This document shows, piece by piece, positions 26,888 to 37,500 of a stretch of 64,000 nucleotides of DNA. How positions within the stretch are numbered: position 1 is the stretch's first letter; every line of letters starts with the position of its first letter. Origin of the DNA: Flavobacterium pectinovorum (lineage in GTDB: Bacteria > Bacteroidota > Bacteroidia > Flavobacteriales > Flavobacteriaceae); the NCBI RefSeq assembly GCF_900142715.1, contig NZ_FRBX01000006.1:1-64000 (forward strand), written 5' to 3'. Both the position numbers and the translations under genes were made by a program. The notes below the pieces were generated by a model. That model was not told the origin of the DNA, made no database searches, and worked only from the letters and a program-made list of their open reading frames with translations.

Positions 26888-27502
26888 TTAAAATCTGTAT
26901 AACAATCCAAATTGTGGCTGATCAAAAATATTTTCAAATAAATTAATGTTCAGGTTAAAAGTATCTGATGATGGTCCGTTTTCAGGTGAGACACTGTTGT
27001 ACGATAAAACATTGGCAAGAGTAAAAGTTACCGCAATGTTTTTGGTAACAAAGTAGTTAAGACCTACAGTAAGATCAGCTGTAATACTATTATCAGTATC
27101 TTCAACTCCCAAAACTTCAGTCTTATTTCTTCCGAATCCTAAGCCTGCTTCTCCAAATGCTTTAAAACGTTTTTTGTCCAGTTCCAGAAAATAATATCTG
27201 GCAAATGCCCCAACTCCAAACACATTTGTTTTGGTGTCAGTCGCTTCTTCTTCAATGCTGGCATAATCTACTTTTGCTCCCACGGCGAATTTATCATTCA
27301 AAAAGTAACCAAATTTTGGACTAAAACCATAATAATCTTCTTCTCCGCCAGTACTAATTTTAATAGAACCTTCGAGGAACATATCACCATTTTGAAAAGT
27401 GATGCCTTTTGCCGAGTTCATTTCTTCTTCAGCTTCGACTTGTTGCGCATTTGCAAATGAAAAAGTCAACAACGATAAAATAAATAAAAATTTCGTTTTC
27501 AT
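26888..27502 (-). CDS. Outer membrane beta-barrel protein
   Basis: 204 residues; signal peptide MKTKFLFILSLLTFSFANAQ. The mature part alternates short amphipathic strands (YYGFSPKFGYFLNDKFAVGAKVDY, FGVGAFARYYFLEL, FKAFGEAGLGFGRNK, ADLTVGLNYFVTKNIAVTFTLAN) and ends with the aromatic QFGLLYRF typical of BAM substrates. It fits the eight-stranded OmpW/OmpA-like small-barrel group. The role is unknown. Single gene between terminators, upstream of nothing in the same direction but lepA. Confidence 0.85.
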   Translation of the reverse strand: MKTKFLFILSLLTFSFANAQQVEAEEEMNSAKGITFQNGDMFLEGSIKISTGGEEDYYGFSPKFGYFLNDKFAVGAKVDYASIEEEATDTKTNVFGVGAFARYYFLELDKKRFKAFGEAGLGFGRNKTEVLGVEDTDNSITADLTVGLNYFVTKNIAVTFTLANVLSYNSVSPENGPSSDTFNLNINLFENIFDQPQFGLLYRF

Positions 27503-27835
27503 AATAAAAGCTTTTAATGTTTGTAAGATTAAAGTTATATTTTTTCTCTTAAAACATTAATCAACCAAAATCATATGAATTAAAATTCAAAGCTATAGAG
27601 TTAAAAATCGCATTTTTTATAAGTTTTTACTGATGTGTTTTTTAGCCTTAAGAAGCCACTTTTGCATGAGGTTTTGTAATTTATATGTAAGGTAAAGCCA
27701 TGCAGTGCTCAGTTTCTTAATTATATTACAATAAAATCTCCAATAAAAACAAACAAAAAACCCAACAACTTTCGTCATTGGGTTCATCTATATTCTATTC
27801 TCTTTATTCTTGCTTCTTCTGTCTAAAATAAAAAT
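27503..27835. other. 333-base intergenic region
   Basis: Contains the lepA terminator at 27753-27782 and a minus-strand TAGCTTTG box at 27588-27595 that might be the beta-barrel gene promoter (leader about 85 bases). No gene or further structure was seen. Confidence 0.5.
27753..27782 (-). terminator. lepA terminator
   Basis: Arms AACCCAA and TTGGGTT; on the minus strand the stem is followed by a T run (TTTTTTG). Confidence 0.7.
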
Positions 27836-29632
27836 CTAATCGTTAAGTTTCAAAACAGCCATAAAAGCTTCTTGCGGAATTTCAACGTTTCCAACTTGTC
27901 TCATACGTTTTTTACCTTTTTTCTGTTTTTCAAGTAATTTACGCTTACGCGAAATATCTCCACCGTAACATTTTGCGGTAACGTCTTTACGAAGTGCTTT
28001 AATCGTTTCACGAGCGATAATTTTTGCCCCAATTGCAGCCTGAATCGGAATATCAAATTGCTGTCTCGGAATCAATTCGCGTAATTTCTCGGTCATTTTT
28101 TTACCGATGTTATAAGCATTGTCTTCGTGAATCAATGCAGAAAGCGCATCAACCGTTTGAGCATTCAAAAGAACATCCAGTTTTACTAATTTCGACGTTC
28201 TCATTCCGATAGGAGAGTAGTCAAAAGAAGCATAACCTTTAGAAACTGTTTTTAAACGATCATAAAAATCGAATACAATCTCAGCAAGAGGCATGTCAAA
28301 ATTCAATTCAACACGTTCTGTTGTTAAATATGTTTGATTGGTAATTTGACCACGTTTTTCGATACATAAACTCATTACGTTTCCTACGAAATCAGCTTTT
28401 GTAATAATTGTAGCTTTAATATAAGGTTCTTCAACTCGGTCTAAACGAGAAGGTTCAGGTAAGTCTGAAGGATTATTTACAACAAATGGAACTTCTGGTT
28501 CTTTTTTAGTATAAGCCAAATACGAAACGTTAGGAACTGTAGTAATTACAGTCATATCAAACTCACGTTCTAGACGTTCCTGGATAATTTCCATGTGAAG
28601 CATTCCTAAGAATCCACAACGGAAACCAAATCCTAACGCTGCAGAACTTTCAGGTGTAAAAACTAACGAAGCATCATTCAATTGCAATTTCTCCATTGAA
28701 GAACGCAAATCTTCATAATCTTCAGTATCAACAGGATAAATTCCGGCGAAAACCATTGGTTTTACATCCTCAAAACCCGTAATCATATTTGTGGTTGGCG
28801 TTTTTGCATCCGTTAAAGTATCACCAACTTTTACTTCTTTCGCTTCTTTAATTCCGGAAATCAAATAACCAACATCACCAGCAGAAATTACGTTTTTAGG
28901 AACCTGATTTAATTTTAAAGTTCCAATTTCGTCAGCAAAATATTCATTGCCGGTAGCCATGAATTTAATTTTTTGCCCTTTTTTGATTTGCCCGTTTACA
29001 ACTCTAAAAATAACTTCGATTCCACGAAACGGATTATAGTGTGAATCGAATATCAAAGCTTGTAAAGGCTCATCAATATTTCCTGATGGAGGCGGGATTT
29101 TTTCAATAATGGCAGCTAAGATATTCTCAACACCAAAACCTGTTTTTCCCGAAGCATGAATAATATCTTCCAATTTACATCCTAATAAATCGATAATATC
29201 ATCACTAACTTCTTCAGGATTAGCACTTGGTAAATCTACTTTATTCAAAACCGGAATAATTTCCAGGTCATTTTCTAAAGCAAGATATAAATTTGAAATC
29301 GTTTGTGCCTGAATACTTTGTGCAGCATCAACAATCAAAAGCGCACCTTCGCAGGCAGCAATCGAACGAGAAACTTCGTATGAAAAGTCAACGTGACCAG
29401 GAGTGTCAATTAAATTTAAAATATATTCTTCTCCCTTATAAGTATATTCCATTTGAATGGCGTGACTTTTAATAGTAATTCCACGCTCGCGCTCCAGATC
29501 CATGTTGTCAAGCAATTGTGCTTTTTCTTCACGAGCTGTAACGGTTTGTGTGGCTCCCAATAATCTGTCTGCCAATGTACTTTTACCGTGGTCAATGTGT
29601 GCAATAATGCAAAAGTTACGTATCTTCTTCAT
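27836..29632 (-). CDS. lepA: Elongation factor 4 (LepA GTPase)
   Basis: 598 residues, the standard length. G-domain motifs are all visible: AHIDHGKSTLADRL (G1), RGITIKS (G2), DTPGHVDF (G3), NKVDLPSA (G4). The LepA-specific C-terminal domain ends SRKRKLLEKQKKGKKRMRQ. EF4 acts on the ribosome, promoting back-translocation or assisting initiation and assembly under stress. It is transcribed alone. A TATCTTTG box at 29722-29729 is a plausible promoter, giving a leader of about 90 bases. Confidence 0.96.
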   Translation of the reverse strand: MKKIRNFCIIAHIDHGKSTLADRLLGATQTVTAREEKAQLLDNMDLERERGITIKSHAIQMEYTYKGEEYILNLIDTPGHVDFSYEVSRSIAACEGALLIVDAAQSIQAQTISNLYLALENDLEIIPVLNKVDLPSANPEEVSDDIIDLLGCKLEDIIHASGKTGFGVENILAAIIEKIPPPSGNIDEPLQALIFDSHYNPFRGIEVIFRVVNGQIKKGQKIKFMATGNEYFADEIGTLKLNQVPKNVISAGDVGYLISGIKEAKEVKVGDTLTDAKTPTTNMITGFEDVKPMVFAGIYPVDTEDYEDLRSSMEKLQLNDASLVFTPESSAALGFGFRCGFLGMLHMEIIQERLEREFDMTVITTVPNVSYLAYTKKEPEVPFVVNNPSDLPEPSRLDRVEEPYIKATIITKADFVGNVMSLCIEKRGQITNQTYLTTERVELNFDMPLAEIVFDFYDRLKTVSKGYASFDYSPIGMRTSKLVKLDVLLNAQTVDALSALIHEDNAYNIGKKMTEKLRELIPRQQFDIPIQAAIGAKIIARETIKALRKDVTAKCYGGDISRKRKLLEKQKKGKKRMRQVGNVEIPQEAFMAVLKLND

Positions 29633-29721
29633 TTTATAATATCAATTCTCTATACGAGTTTAAGTAATTCCGGGTATAAATTTACTCTTGGGCAATTGCT
29701 TTAGAGCGTGTTATTAAGGGG

Positions 29722-29729
29722 CAAAGATA
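29722..29729 (-). promoter_or_regulatory. Candidate lepA promoter -7 box
   Basis: TATCTTTG (minus strand), an exact TAnnTTTG match; TTC instead of TTG lies 20 bases upstream. Confidence 0.45.
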
Positions 29730-29794
29730 GCGCAAAGTTTTGGATTCTGGAATGAAGATCTCTGATTGTTAGAATCTGCGTTTTAAAATTACTT

Positions 29795-30529
29795 TTAAAA
29801 TTCAAAATTAAAACCTTTTTCGGTCAGTTTCTTGTAGATTTCAGGATCAAATTTATACAGTTTTGCAGCTCTGTGCGAAACGTCTTTTTGTTTTTCATCA
29901 AGCGCAACTAATAATTTCATGTGCAGAATTTTTCTGCGAAAGTTGGATTTGTCTAATTCAATTCCTAATATTTCTTCGTAAAGATGCATTAACTGCAAAA
30001 GAGTGAATTTCTCCGGCAAAAGATTAAAACCAATTGGGGCCTGGCGAACACGATTACGCAATTGCATCAAACTAAATTCGAGAATTTCGTTGTGGTCAAA
30101 AATCAAATCCGGAATGTCTTTAATTTTATACCATTTGGCTTCAATTACAGAAATGCTGGCTTTAATATCATAATCTTCCCTATTGAGCAAAGTATAATAA
30201 CCAACAGTTACAACTCTTGTACTTTTTACACGATCCGGATCCGTAAAAGCTTTTAGTTGTTCCAGATAAATGTTGTCAAGACTGGTCAATTCATATACTA
30301 TTCGAAGGGCAGCATTATCAATACTTTCGTCTAAATATAAATCTCCACCCAGAAGTCCCCATTTTCCAACACTTGCTCCTCCGGCATGTTGTACCAAAAG
30401 TACTTCAAGGTTTTTTTTATCGAAAGAAAAAATAACACAGTCAATCGTGATGCCATGTATAACTGTTTTTTTATCTGCAGTTATATTGGTATTCGTTTCA
30501 GAAATATTTTGAGAAGAAGAAAAAGCCAT
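29795..30529 (-). CDS. Nudix-fold sugar-responsive regulator (NrtR/AraR-like), copy 2
   Basis: 244 residues. Residues about 25-150 form a Nudix domain whose box reads GGDLYLDESIDNAALRIVYELTSL. The catalytic REUXEE pattern is degraded, so hydrolysis is unlikely and the pocket probably binds a ligand. Residues about 160-244 are a winged helix (FTLLQLMHLYEEILGIELDK, RRKILHMKLLVALDE) characteristic of the NrtR/AraR regulators that control arabinose or xylose genes in Bacteroidota. The ATG overlaps the stop of the upstream copy (TAATG), so the two are translationally coupled. Its winged helix differs from that of copy 1 at about 5 of 88 residues, while the sensor domain is clearly more divergent. 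Confidence 0.85.
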   Translation of the reverse strand: MAFSSSQNISETNTNITADKKTVIHGITIDCVIFSFDKKNLEVLLVQHAGGASVGKWGLLGGDLYLDESIDNAALRIVYELTSLDNIYLEQLKAFTDPDRVKSTRVVTVGYYTLLNREDYDIKASISVIEAKWYKIKDIPDLIFDHNEILEFSLMQLRNRVRQAPIGFNLLPEKFTLLQLMHLYEEILGIELDKSNFRRKILHMKLLVALDEKQKDVSHRAAKLYKFDPEIYKKLTEKGFNFEF

Positions 30530-31245
30530 TAAAATTCAAAGTTAAATCCTTTTTCAGTCAGTTTTTTGTAAATATCAGGATCAAACTTATACAATTTTGC
30601 GGCTCTGTGCGAGACATCTTGTTGTTTTTCATCTAAAGCAACCAGTAATTTCATGTGAAGAATTTTTCTGCGAAAATTAGATTTGTCCATTTCGATTCCT
30701 AAAATTTCTTCATATAAATGCATTAATTGCAGTAAAGTAAATTTTTCAGGCAAAAGATTAAATCCAAGTGGTGCCTGGCGAACTCTGTTTTGAAGATGTT
30801 TTAAACTATAGGACAGGATTTCATTATGATCATAAATCAAATCCGGAATATTATTTATTTTATACCATTTAGCATCAGATGCTGTAAAACCTGCTTTAAT
30901 ATTGTAATCTTCGCGTTTTACCAAAGCATAATAACCAATCGTAATAACGCGTCGAAGCGGGAAACGATCGGGGTCGCCAAACGCTTTTAACTGCTCAAGA
31001 TAAATATTATCAAGACCGGTAAGTTCATTCAACAAACGATGTGCGGCGTTATCTGTACTTTCTTTTTTATAAATCCATCCTCCGGGAAGTCCCCATTTTC
31101 CTTTACTAATCCCTTCTCCGTGCTGTACCAAAAGTACTTCTAAACTTCCTTTATCAAAACCAAATATTACACAGTCAATCGTGATTGCATTCATTGCAGT
31201 TTGTTCGTTCTTCAAAACTGAATTATCCTCTACATTTTTAACCAT
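30529..31245 (-). CDS. Nudix-fold sugar-responsive regulator (NrtR/AraR/XylR-like), copy 1
   Basis: 238 residues. Nudix domain at about residues 20-145 with the box GGWIYKKESTDNAAHRLLNELTGL; Glu residues of the catalytic box are replaced, so it is a predicted sensor rather than an enzyme. The C-terminal winged helix (RRKILHMKLLVALDEKQQDVSHRAAKLYKF, seen in part) is nearly identical to that of the following gene. Divergent from xylB across a 389-base space containing a promoter and a long inverted repeat, it is the best candidate for the repressor of the xylose/polysaccharide locus. Known AraR-type relatives release DNA on binding a sugar; the effector here is inferred to be xylose or a related sugar. 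Confidence 0.87.
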   Translation of the reverse strand: MVKNVEDNSVLKNEQTAMNAITIDCVIFGFDKGSLEVLLVQHGEGISKGKWGLPGGWIYKKESTDNAAHRLLNELTGLDNIYLEQLKAFGDPDRFPLRRVITIGYYALVKREDYNIKAGFTASDAKWYKINNIPDLIYDHNEILSYSLKHLQNRVRQAPLGFNLLPEKFTLLQLMHLYEEILGIEMDKSNFRRKILHMKLLVALDEKQQDVSHRAAKLYKFDPDIYKKLTEKGFNFEF

Positions 31246-31520
31246 ATGCTATAAAATTTTGACAAATTAAATAAATAAAATGAATAATTGCCTTCGTAAA
31301 AGCTTTATATTTTTTTTAACGTAACAATTTTCTGGTAATCAGTGTCTTATTTAATTGATAATTTTTCAACTTTCAAATTCTAATTCTTAAACGTCTGATT
31401 GTCAAATTCATAATTCGTTATTTTTTTGACAATTTTTATTTCACTTTTAATTCATTTTTTGTTGTATCTGTAAAAATGAACATCAATTTATCTGAATAGC
31501 CAAAAAAAACATCTAATATT

Positions 31521-31551
31521 TTGTTAATATAGAAAAAATGTTTTACACTTG
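31521..31551 (+). promoter_or_regulatory. xylB promoter
   Basis: TTG (31521-31523), a 20-base spacer, then TACACTTG (31544-31551), one mismatch from TAnnTTTG. The leader to ATG 31635 is about 75 bases. Confidence 0.55.
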
Positions 31552-31593
31552 TAGTCAAAATAACCATAAGATAAGTTCAGTTTGACTATAAGT
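31547..31593. promoter_or_regulatory. Candidate operator over the xylB transcription start
   Basis: Imperfect inverted repeat: left arm ACTTGTAGTCAAA (31547-31559), right arm TTTGACTATAAGT (31581-31593), one mismatch over 13 bases, centres about 34 bases apart. It overlaps the -7 box and presumed start site, as expected for a repressor site. It is the only long inverted repeat noticed in the Nudix regulator/xylB divergent region (31246-31634). Confidence 0.5.
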
Positions 31594-31634
31594 TTAAAAA
31601 GGACAAATCTATAACTAATTAAAAAGTACCACAA

Positions 31635-33128
31635 ATGTTTTTTTTAGGAATTGATTTAGGAAGCTCTTCAATAAAATTATCAGTTTTCGATCCTGAGAAA
31701 GGAACGACTATTGGCGCAGTAAGCGTTCCAGATTTTGAAATGCCAATTATCGCACAACAATTTGGCTGGGCAGAACAAGATCCGGAGTCATGGTGGCAAT
31801 ATGTAAAAGACGGAATTAAACAATTGGGTGCTAAATCTAATATCGATTTAAGGAAAATTGCCGGAATTGGAATTGCGTATCAAATGCATGGTTTGGTTTT
31901 AACCGATGAAAATTTGAATCCGGTTCGTTCTTCGATTATATGGTGCGATAGCCGCGCTGCTATTATTGGGGATGAAGTGTATGCTCAAATTGGTGCCGAA
32001 AACTGCCAAAAACAAATTTTAGGAAGTCCGGGAAATTTTACGGCTTCAAAACTAAAATGGGTAAAAGAGAACCAGCCAGAAATTTTCGCAAAAGCAAAAT
32101 ACATGATGCTTCCGGGCGATTTTATTGCTGCGAAATTATCAAAAGTGGCTCAAATTAGTACTTCAGGATTATCAGAAGCAGCTTTATGGAATTTTTCAGA
32201 AGGAAAATTGGCAACTGAAATCCTTTCTCAAATGGGATTGTCTTCGGATATCGTTCCTGAAATTGTTTCAAACTTCGGAATTCAGGCTACAGTACATTCT
32301 GAAATTGCTCAGGAATTAGGATTAAATCCTGATGTAAAAATTACGTATCGCGCAGGAGACCAGCCAAATAATGCATTGTCATTAAATGTTTTAAAACCTG
32401 GTGAAATTGCTACAACAGCCGGAACATCTGCAGTTGTTTATGCAGTAAGCGATCAGGATGCTTATGACAAACAAAACAGAATCAATACTTTTTTACACGT
32501 TAACAATACAGAAACCGAAAAGAAAAATGGTGTAATGCTGTGCATCAACGGTTCTGGAATTTTATACCAATGGCTTCGCAAAATCATGTCTGTTGACAGA
32601 GCTGATTTAATCGCCTACGAAAAACTAAATGCGGAAGCTGCAAAAGTTGAGGCGGGAAGCAACGGACTTCGTTTTTATCCTTTCGGAAATGGTGTTGAAC
32701 GTATTTTCAATAATAAAAATGCAACATCAGGAATTCAGAATTTAAATTTCAATATTCATCAGCCATCACATTTGGTGCGCGCGGCCTGCGAAGGAATCGT
32801 GTTTGCGATGAACTACGGTTTTGATGTGATGAAAGAAGTTGGCGTTTCCGGAACTGTGGTTCGTGCAGGAAATTCGAACTTATTTTTAAGTCCGGTTTTC
32901 AGGGAAATCTTTACTAATACAACCCAAACTACTTTAGAATTATACAATACTTCGGGAGCAGAAGGTGCTGCAAGAGGCGCCGCTTACGGATTAGGATATT
33001 ACAATTCGCTTGACGAAGCTTTTTCAGGATTGCAGTGTTTAGACCGAATTGAACCCAACAAAGTCCTGACTTCACAATATCAGGATTTCTATCAGGAATG
33101 GAAAAATCAAATTAAAATAGAACAATAA
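31635..33128 (+). CDS. xylB: Xylulokinase
   Basis: 497 residues, FGGY carbohydrate kinase fold. The phosphate-1 motif GIDLGSSSIKLSVFD is at the N terminus. YQMHGLVL with IWCDSRA (substrate region), AGDQPNNALSLN, TTAGTSAVVYA (phosphate-2) and AEGAARGAAYGLG near the end are all in FGGY order. ATP-dependent phosphorylation of D-xylulose yields xylulose 5-phosphate for the pentose phosphate pathway. First gene of the locus, 2 bases before xylA, divergent from two Nudix-type regulators. Confidence 0.95.
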   Translation: MFFLGIDLGSSSIKLSVFDPEKGTTIGAVSVPDFEMPIIAQQFGWAEQDPESWWQYVKDGIKQLGAKSNIDLRKIAGIGIAYQMHGLVLTDENLNPVRSSIIWCDSRAAIIGDEVYAQIGAENCQKQILGSPGNFTASKLKWVKENQPEIFAKAKYMMLPGDFIAAKLSKVAQISTSGLSEAALWNFSEGKLATEILSQMGLSSDIVPEIVSNFGIQATVHSEIAQELGLNPDVKITYRAGDQPNNALSLNVLKPGEIATTAGTSAVVYAVSDQDAYDKQNRINTFLHVNNTETEKKNGVMLCINGSGILYQWLRKIMSVDRADLIAYEKLNAEAAKVEAGSNGLRFYPFGNGVERIFNNKNATSGIQNLNFNIHQPSHLVRAACEGIVFAMNYGFDVMKEVGVSGTVVRAGNSNLFLSPVFREIFTNTTQTTLELYNTSGAEGAARGAAYGLGYYNSLDEAFSGLQCLDRIEPNKVLTSQYQDFYQEWKNQIKIEQ

Positions 33129-33130
33129 TA

Positions 33131-34450
33131 ATGAGCACTACCAATCAATATTTTAAAAACATCGATACAATTAAGTTCGAAGGCAGAGAAAGTGACAATC
33201 CGTTAGCTTTTAAATGGTACGATGAAAATCGTGTCGTTGCAGGAAAAACTTTGAAAGAACATTTACGTTTTTCAATGGCTTACTGGCATACGCTATGTAA
33301 TACAGGTGGAGATCCGTTTGGAGCTTCGACTGAAACTTTTGCATGGGATAAAAATGAAAACGCGATTTTAAGAGCTAAAGACAAAATGGATGCAGCTTTT
33401 GAATTCATGACAAAATTAGGTTTGCCATATTATTGTTTTCATGATGTTGATGTTGTGGATGACGCGCCAACCTTGGCAGAATTTGAAACTCGTATTCAAA
33501 CAATGGTTGAATATGCAAAACAAAAACAACAGGAATCTGGAATTAAATTGTTGTGGGGAACTTCAAATTTATTCAGCAATCCGCGCTATATGAACGGTGC
33601 AGCGACAAATCCAAACTTTGATGTTTTGGCTTATGCAGGTGCTCAGGCAAAAATTGCTATCGATGCTACTATCGCTCTTGGTGGAGAAAATTATGTTTTC
33701 TGGGGAGGTCGTGAAGGATATATGAGTTTGTTAAATACAGACATGAAAAGAGAATTAGACCACTTGGGAAAATTCTTGAATACTTGTAAAGATTATGCCC
33801 GTAAAGAAGGTTTTAAAGGAAACTTCCTTATCGAACCAAAGCCAATGGAACCTACAAAACATCAATATGATTATGATGCAGCGACTTCATTAGGTTTCAT
33901 TAATAAATACGGACTTCAAAACGATTTCAAATTAAACTTAGAAGTAAACCACGCAACACTTGCCGGACATTCTTTCGAACATGAATTGCAGGTTGCTGTT
34001 GATGCCGGAATGTTAGGAAGTATTGATGCTAACCGCGGAGATTACCAAAACGGTTGGGATACAGATCAATTCCCAATCAATCTTCAGGAAGTAACACAAG
34101 CTATGTTGGTTATCCTTGAAGGTGGCGGAATACAAGGCGGTGGAGTAAACTTTGATGCTAAAGTGAGAAGAAATTCAATCGATTTAGAAGATAAATTCAT
34201 TGCGCACATTTCAGGAATGGATGTTTTTGCAAGAGGATTAATCTGCGCAGATCAAATTTTACAAAATACAGATTACAGAAAATTACGCACACAGCGTTAC
34301 AGTTCGTTTGACGGTGGTAACGGAGCCAAGTTTGAAAAAGGAGAATTGTCTCTTGAAGATCTTAGCAAAATTGCCCGTGCAAGCGGAGAACCTCAACCAT
34401 TAAGTGGTAGACAAGAATTATTCGAACAAATTATTTCGAATGCATACTAA
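33131..34450 (+). CDS. xylA: Xylose isomerase
   Basis: 439 residues, class II xylose isomerase. Catalytic CFHDVD (H104, D107), metal-binding FLIEPKPMEPTKHQYDYD and LEVNHATLAGHSFEHEL, and DANRGDYQNGWDTDQFP are all visible. Interconverts D-xylose and D-xylulose in the cytoplasm using two divalent metals. Tightly linked to xylB (2-base gap) and followed after 51 bases by susC. This fuses monosaccharide catabolism to the polysaccharide uptake genes, presumably to use xylose released by GH31, GH3 and GH39 enzymes downstream. Confidence 0.96.
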   Translation: MSTTNQYFKNIDTIKFEGRESDNPLAFKWYDENRVVAGKTLKEHLRFSMAYWHTLCNTGGDPFGASTETFAWDKNENAILRAKDKMDAAFEFMTKLGLPYYCFHDVDVVDDAPTLAEFETRIQTMVEYAKQKQQESGIKLLWGTSNLFSNPRYMNGAATNPNFDVLAYAGAQAKIAIDATIALGGENYVFWGGREGYMSLLNTDMKRELDHLGKFLNTCKDYARKEGFKGNFLIEPKPMEPTKHQYDYDAATSLGFINKYGLQNDFKLNLEVNHATLAGHSFEHELQVAVDAGMLGSIDANRGDYQNGWDTDQFPINLQEVTQAMLVILEGGGIQGGGVNFDAKVRRNSIDLEDKFIAHISGMDVFARGLICADQILQNTDYRKLRTQRYSSFDGGNGAKFEKGELSLEDLSKIARASGEPQPLSGRQELFEQIISNAY

Positions 34451-34501
34451 TATTAAATTATAAGGTAACTAACTATAAATTTAAACCAATTCTTAATTAT
34501 T

Positions 34502-37500
34502 ATGAAAAGCAAATATTGTATAAAAACAACAATGCTGCCATATTACATGGCATTATTGCTTAGCTTATTTATGATACAATCTGGTTTTGCCCAAGAGCAA
34601 TCCAAGTTTGTAAGCGGAAATGTTATTTCGGCAGATGATAACATGGGAGTTCCAGGTGCCACTATTTTGGTACAGGGAACTAAGACAAGTACTGCCACTG
34701 ATTTTGATGGATTATACAAAATTGAAGCGAAGACCGGTGATGTACTGGTATTTAGTTTTATGGGGTATAAAACACAAAAAATCACTGTTGGAGAAAATAA
34801 AAAAATAAATGTAACCATGCAGGCTGAAACTGCAGAACTAAAAGAAATTGTAGTTATTGGTTACGGTACACAAAAGAAAAAGGTAAATACAGCAGCCACT
34901 TCACTTGTATCTGGAAAAGATATTCAGCAGGTTGCGAGTCTTGATGTTACCAATGCTTTGCAAGGTCAGGCATCTGGGGTAAACGTTACTTCATCTTCAG
35001 GACAACCGGGCGCTAACATGGTGGTTAACATTCGTGGAGCCGGTACAGCAGGAAAAAGTGATCCGCTTTATGTGGTAGATGGTGTTGTTGTTGATAACGG
35101 AATCTCCTATCTTGATCCTTCGGTTATCGAAAGGGTCGATGTACTTAAAGATGCTTCTGCGGCTTCAATCTACGGAGCAAGAGCAGCAAATGGAGTTATC
35201 TTAGTTACAACTAAAAAAGGTAAAGACGGAAAAATGAATGTGTCATTTAATTCTTATACAGGTTTTCAGCAAGTTGCTAAAAAACTTGATTTGATGAATA
35301 CACAGGAATATACGACAATCATGAATGAAGCTCGTGTAAACTCTGGGCTTACGCCATTATACACGCCAGCTCAGGTTGCAGCATTGCCAAATCACGATTG
35401 GCAGGATGATTTGTTTAATGAAGGAGCAATGAAACAAAATCACTCTCTTTTGATTACAGGTGGTGATAAAAAATCGACTATTGCTACAGGTATTTCATAC
35501 TATGGTCAGGAAGGTATGATTGGTGGTGCAAACAGCCAGTCTCAATACGATCGTATTACTTTTAGTGTGAATTCAACTTCAGAAGTAATCGAAAATCATT
35601 TGAAAATTGGAGAAAACTTCACTTTATCAAATACAAAATCTAGTGGAGTTGCAGATGATGGTATTTACAGCAACGGAATTAGAAGTTTCTTAAACGCTGC
35701 TCCAATTGACGCGGCTTACGATGCTGATGGAAATTTTGCTAAATCAACTATTTCTGCAGACGTGAGTAACCCGGTTGGTTCACTTTATTACAATAACTTC
35801 AACCAGACTAAGGTAAATCGTTATGTTGGGAATATTTTTGCAGAATTAAAATTCCTTAAAGATTTTACTTTCAGAACAAGTTATGGTGTTGATATGACAG
35901 ATAGTAATTACCGTTCTTTCAGACCTGTTTATTCTTTATCTTCAAGTGATAACAATACAGTTTCAAGTGTTACACAAAGCGGAACTAAAAGTTTAGGATG
36001 GATTTTTGAAAACACACTTCAATATAAAACTACAATTGCAGGAGCACATAATTTCGACTTTTTGGTAGGTACTTCAGCAAAAAAGAATACTGCAGATTAT
36101 ATGGAAGGTCAGGGTAGAAATTTAATTTTTACTGATTTTGAACATGCTTATTTAGATAATGCTAAAGATCCAACATCAAATGTGGTAAAAGGAAATCGTA
36201 AAGATTATGCAATCCAATCTTACTTTGGACGTATGTTATACGACTACAACAACAAATATTTATTTTCTGCAACAGTACGTAGAGATGGATCTTCAGAATT
36301 TGGACCAAATAATAAATATGCAATTTTCCCTTCATTCTCTGCAGGTTGGAATTTAGACCGCGAAGCTTTCTTTAAAGAAAATGCAGTTGTAAATACATTT
36401 AAACTTAGAGCGAGCTGGGGACAAAATGGTAACGATCAGTTCTCAAGAACATTTGCTTACATGTCAACAATTAGCTCAAAAGACAAAACATATCATTTTG
36501 GTACAGGAGACGAAACTTTACTAGTAGGTTCAAGCCCTGACCAGCTTTCAGATCCTAACTTAAAATGGGAAACTTCAGAGCAATTAGATTTCGGTTTTGA
36601 TGCTACATTGTTTACTAATTTTAGTTTGACATTTGATTATTACGACAAAAAAACAAAAGATTGGTTAGTATTGGCTTCTATTCCAACTTATGCCGGAGCT
36701 TCTGCACCTTATGTTAATGGTGGAGACGTAAGCAACAAAGGTTTTGAGGTTGCAGTAGCATATCGTAAAAGTTTCGGAAACTGGAATTTTGGTATCAATG
36801 CAAACGTTTCTCATAATAAAAATGAAGTACTTAGAATTGCAAACAACGAAGGAATTATTCACGGAGAATCTAACTTATTGTTTCAAGGTTTAGACGAGAT
36901 GAACCGTGTTGAAGTTGGTAAACCAATGGGATATTTCTACGGTTTAAAAACAGCTGGTATTTTTCAAAATGCAGCAGAAGTTGCAGCGGGAGTTCAGCCA
37001 AATGCACAACCTGGAGACGTTCGTTTTGTTGATTTAAACAAAGACGGACAAATTGATGCCAATGATAAAACAGAAGTTGGTAACCCAAATCCTGATTATA
37101 CGTATGGAGTTAATTTTGATTTATCGTACAAAGCATTTGACTTAACGGTTAATACTTACGGATCTGCAGGTGGTCAAAACGTTTTTGGAATTCATGATTA
37201 TACTCGTGCTTATACAAACAACACAACCGAAGTTTTAAACAGATGGACTTCTGAAGGAACTTCTAACACAACACCAAGAGTAACTTACGGAACAGATCCT
37301 AATGGAAACTATACTAAATTCTCAGATTTATATGTTCAGGATTCTGATTTCTTCAGAATTAAGAATATTACTATCGGATGTGATTTGACAAAATTAACAA
37401 ACAAGTTAAATTTCTTTAGCAAATTCAGATTGTATGTTGCTGCTAATAACCTTTACACTTTCACAAAATATAAAGGTATGGACCCGGAAATTGGTTTCGG

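Noticed and set aside
31246..31634. Riboswitch in the xylB leader
   Set aside because: The leader after the predicted start is short and AT-rich, with only the inverted repeat; no known aptamer pattern was recognised.
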